DNA of 6,663 nucleotides from DAOVRL01 sp964459805 (GTDB taxonomy: Bacteria; Planctomycetota; Phycisphaerae; Sedimentisphaerales; Anaerobacaceae): NCBI GenBank assembly GCA_964459805.1, contig CAYWOD010000199.1:1-6663 (forward strand). Direction: 5' to 3'. Shown in pieces: positions 6,102-6,663 of the stretch. The notes below the pieces were generated by a model. That model made no database searches, was not told where the DNA came from, and worked only from the letters and a program-made list of their open reading frames with translations. Numbering within the stretch: position 1 is the first letter of the stretch; every line of letters begins with the position of its first letter. The translations under genes were made by a program, and so were the position numbers.

Positions 6102-6663
6102 ATGGACCCAAAAAAACTTAGCAACGACAAAGCTACACAGAAGATGCTCGAGCACGCGAATCAGTCGGGCTTAGAGACTGCCTGGGATAGATTCGAGCAG
6201 CAATTGCCTCAATGCGGCTTCGGCAAACTGGGGATATGCTGCCGAAATTGTTCCATGGGGCCATGTCGGATTGACCCCTTTGGGGACGGACCGCAGGCAG
6301 GCGTATGTGGCGCTACCGCGGATACGATTGCGGCCAGAAACTTAGTGCGAATGATTGCCGGCGGAGCTGCGGCACATTCCGACCACGGACGTGACATCGC
6401 GCATACATTCAAAATGGCCGTTGAGAGCGATAGTTGCGATTACATGATCAAAGACGAACTGAAATTAAGAGAAGTCGCAGCAAGGTACGGCATTAAGGTA
6501 GAAGGCAGAGGAACCAAAGAGATCGCCGGTGACCTTGCTGATGCGGTATTGCGCGAATTTGGCAAGCAGGAAGGAACACTTATTAGTACGGCTGTTTATC
6601 CGCCGCCGGCCAGGCAAAAGGTTTGGGAAGAATTCGGTGTAACTCCTCGTTCCATTGACCGTG
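6102..6663 (+). CDS. cooS: Nickel-dependent CO dehydrogenase catalytic subunit, N-terminal part
   Basis: The first 187 codons are present and the gene runs off the window; CooS proteins are usually about 630-640 residues. ATG 6102 follows GAGGTG (6090-6095) by 6 bases. The N-terminus carries the iron-sulfur signature of the family: C38 and C46 fit the ligands of the [4Fe-4S] D-cluster that bridges the homodimer, and C47, C50, C55 and C69 those of the B-cluster, in the string LGICCRNCSMGPCRIDPFG. H92, H95 and H101 lie where CooS enzymes have the histidine run tied to proton transfer. The enzyme interconverts CO and CO2 in the cytoplasm, with electrons leaving through the D-cluster to a ferredoxin such as CooF. 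The C-cluster (Ni-Fe-S) ligands are beyond the window, so activity cannot be judged. Unusually, cooF is more than 5 kb upstream rather than adjacent. Confidence 0.95.
   Translation, partial: MDPKKLSNDKATQKMLEHANQSGLETAWDRFEQQLPQCGFGKLGICCRNCSMGPCRIDPFGDGPQAGVCGATADTIAARNLVRMIAGGAAAHSDHGRDIAHTFKMAVESDSCDYMIKDELKLREVAARYGIKVEGRGTKEIAGDLADAVLREFGKQEGTLISTAVYPPPARQKVWEEFGVTPRSIDR

Noticed and set aside
1..6663. CRISPR arrays, tRNA or rRNA genes, insertion sequences
   Set aside because: No regularly spaced repeats, cloverleaf sequences, terminal inverted repeats or transposase motifs were seen by eye on either strand.

Overview
The window looks like a bacterial operon from an anaerobe that handles carbon monoxide. 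Nearly all of it is coding, and every recognisable gene is on the + strand. The taxon cannot be fixed from the sequence. The basis for 'anaerobe' is a nickel CO dehydrogenase (CooS family), a four-cluster CooF ferredoxin and a HydB/HydC-type NADH-oxidising module. This kind of gene set is known from acetogenic Clostridia, sulfate reducers and similar anaerobes.

Layout: (1) 1-131, the 3' end of an unidentified gene. (2) 166-738, cooF, a ferredoxin with four [4Fe-4S] clusters. (3) 735-1031, a small thioredoxin-like [2Fe-2S] ferredoxin. (4) 1033-1542, a short PAS sensor protein with a helical tail. (5) 1542-2696, a SpoIIE/PP2C-type phosphatase with an unassigned C-terminal domain. (6) A gap at 2697-2816 with a possible 43-codon ORF and a possible internal promoter. 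(7) 2817-3311, a NuoE/HydC-like [2Fe-2S] subunit. (8) 3308-5176, a full-length NuoF/HydB-like FMN subunit. (9) 5192-5974, a HoxU/NuoG-N-terminus-like iron-sulfur subunit. (10) A gap at 5975-6101 with a possible 37-codon ORF and a possible promoter. (11) 6102 to the window edge, the N-terminal 187 codons of cooS. Genes 2-5 overlap or abut (ATGA, a 1-base gap, TGATG), and genes 7-9 overlap or lie 15 bases apart, so each block is probably co-transcribed.

How the genes may work together (inference): the 2Fe-2S ferredoxin / PAS / SpoIIE / NuoE / NuoF order resembles loci that normally encode electron-bifurcating [FeFe]-hydrogenases (HydABC). Here no H-cluster domain is visible. The position of the hydrogenase catalytic subunit holds a 260-residue iron-sulfur adaptor, and the set is flanked by cooF and cooS. 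The simplest model is a soluble CO:NAD(P)+ oxidoreductase, perhaps with ferredoxin as a second partner, in which electrons pass from CooS through CooF and the adaptor to the FMN of the NuoF-like subunit. The PAS protein and phosphatase would sense redox or ligand state and control the locus or the complex. The main caveat is that genes beyond either edge are unseen; a hydrogenase or formate dehydrogenase there could be the true partner.
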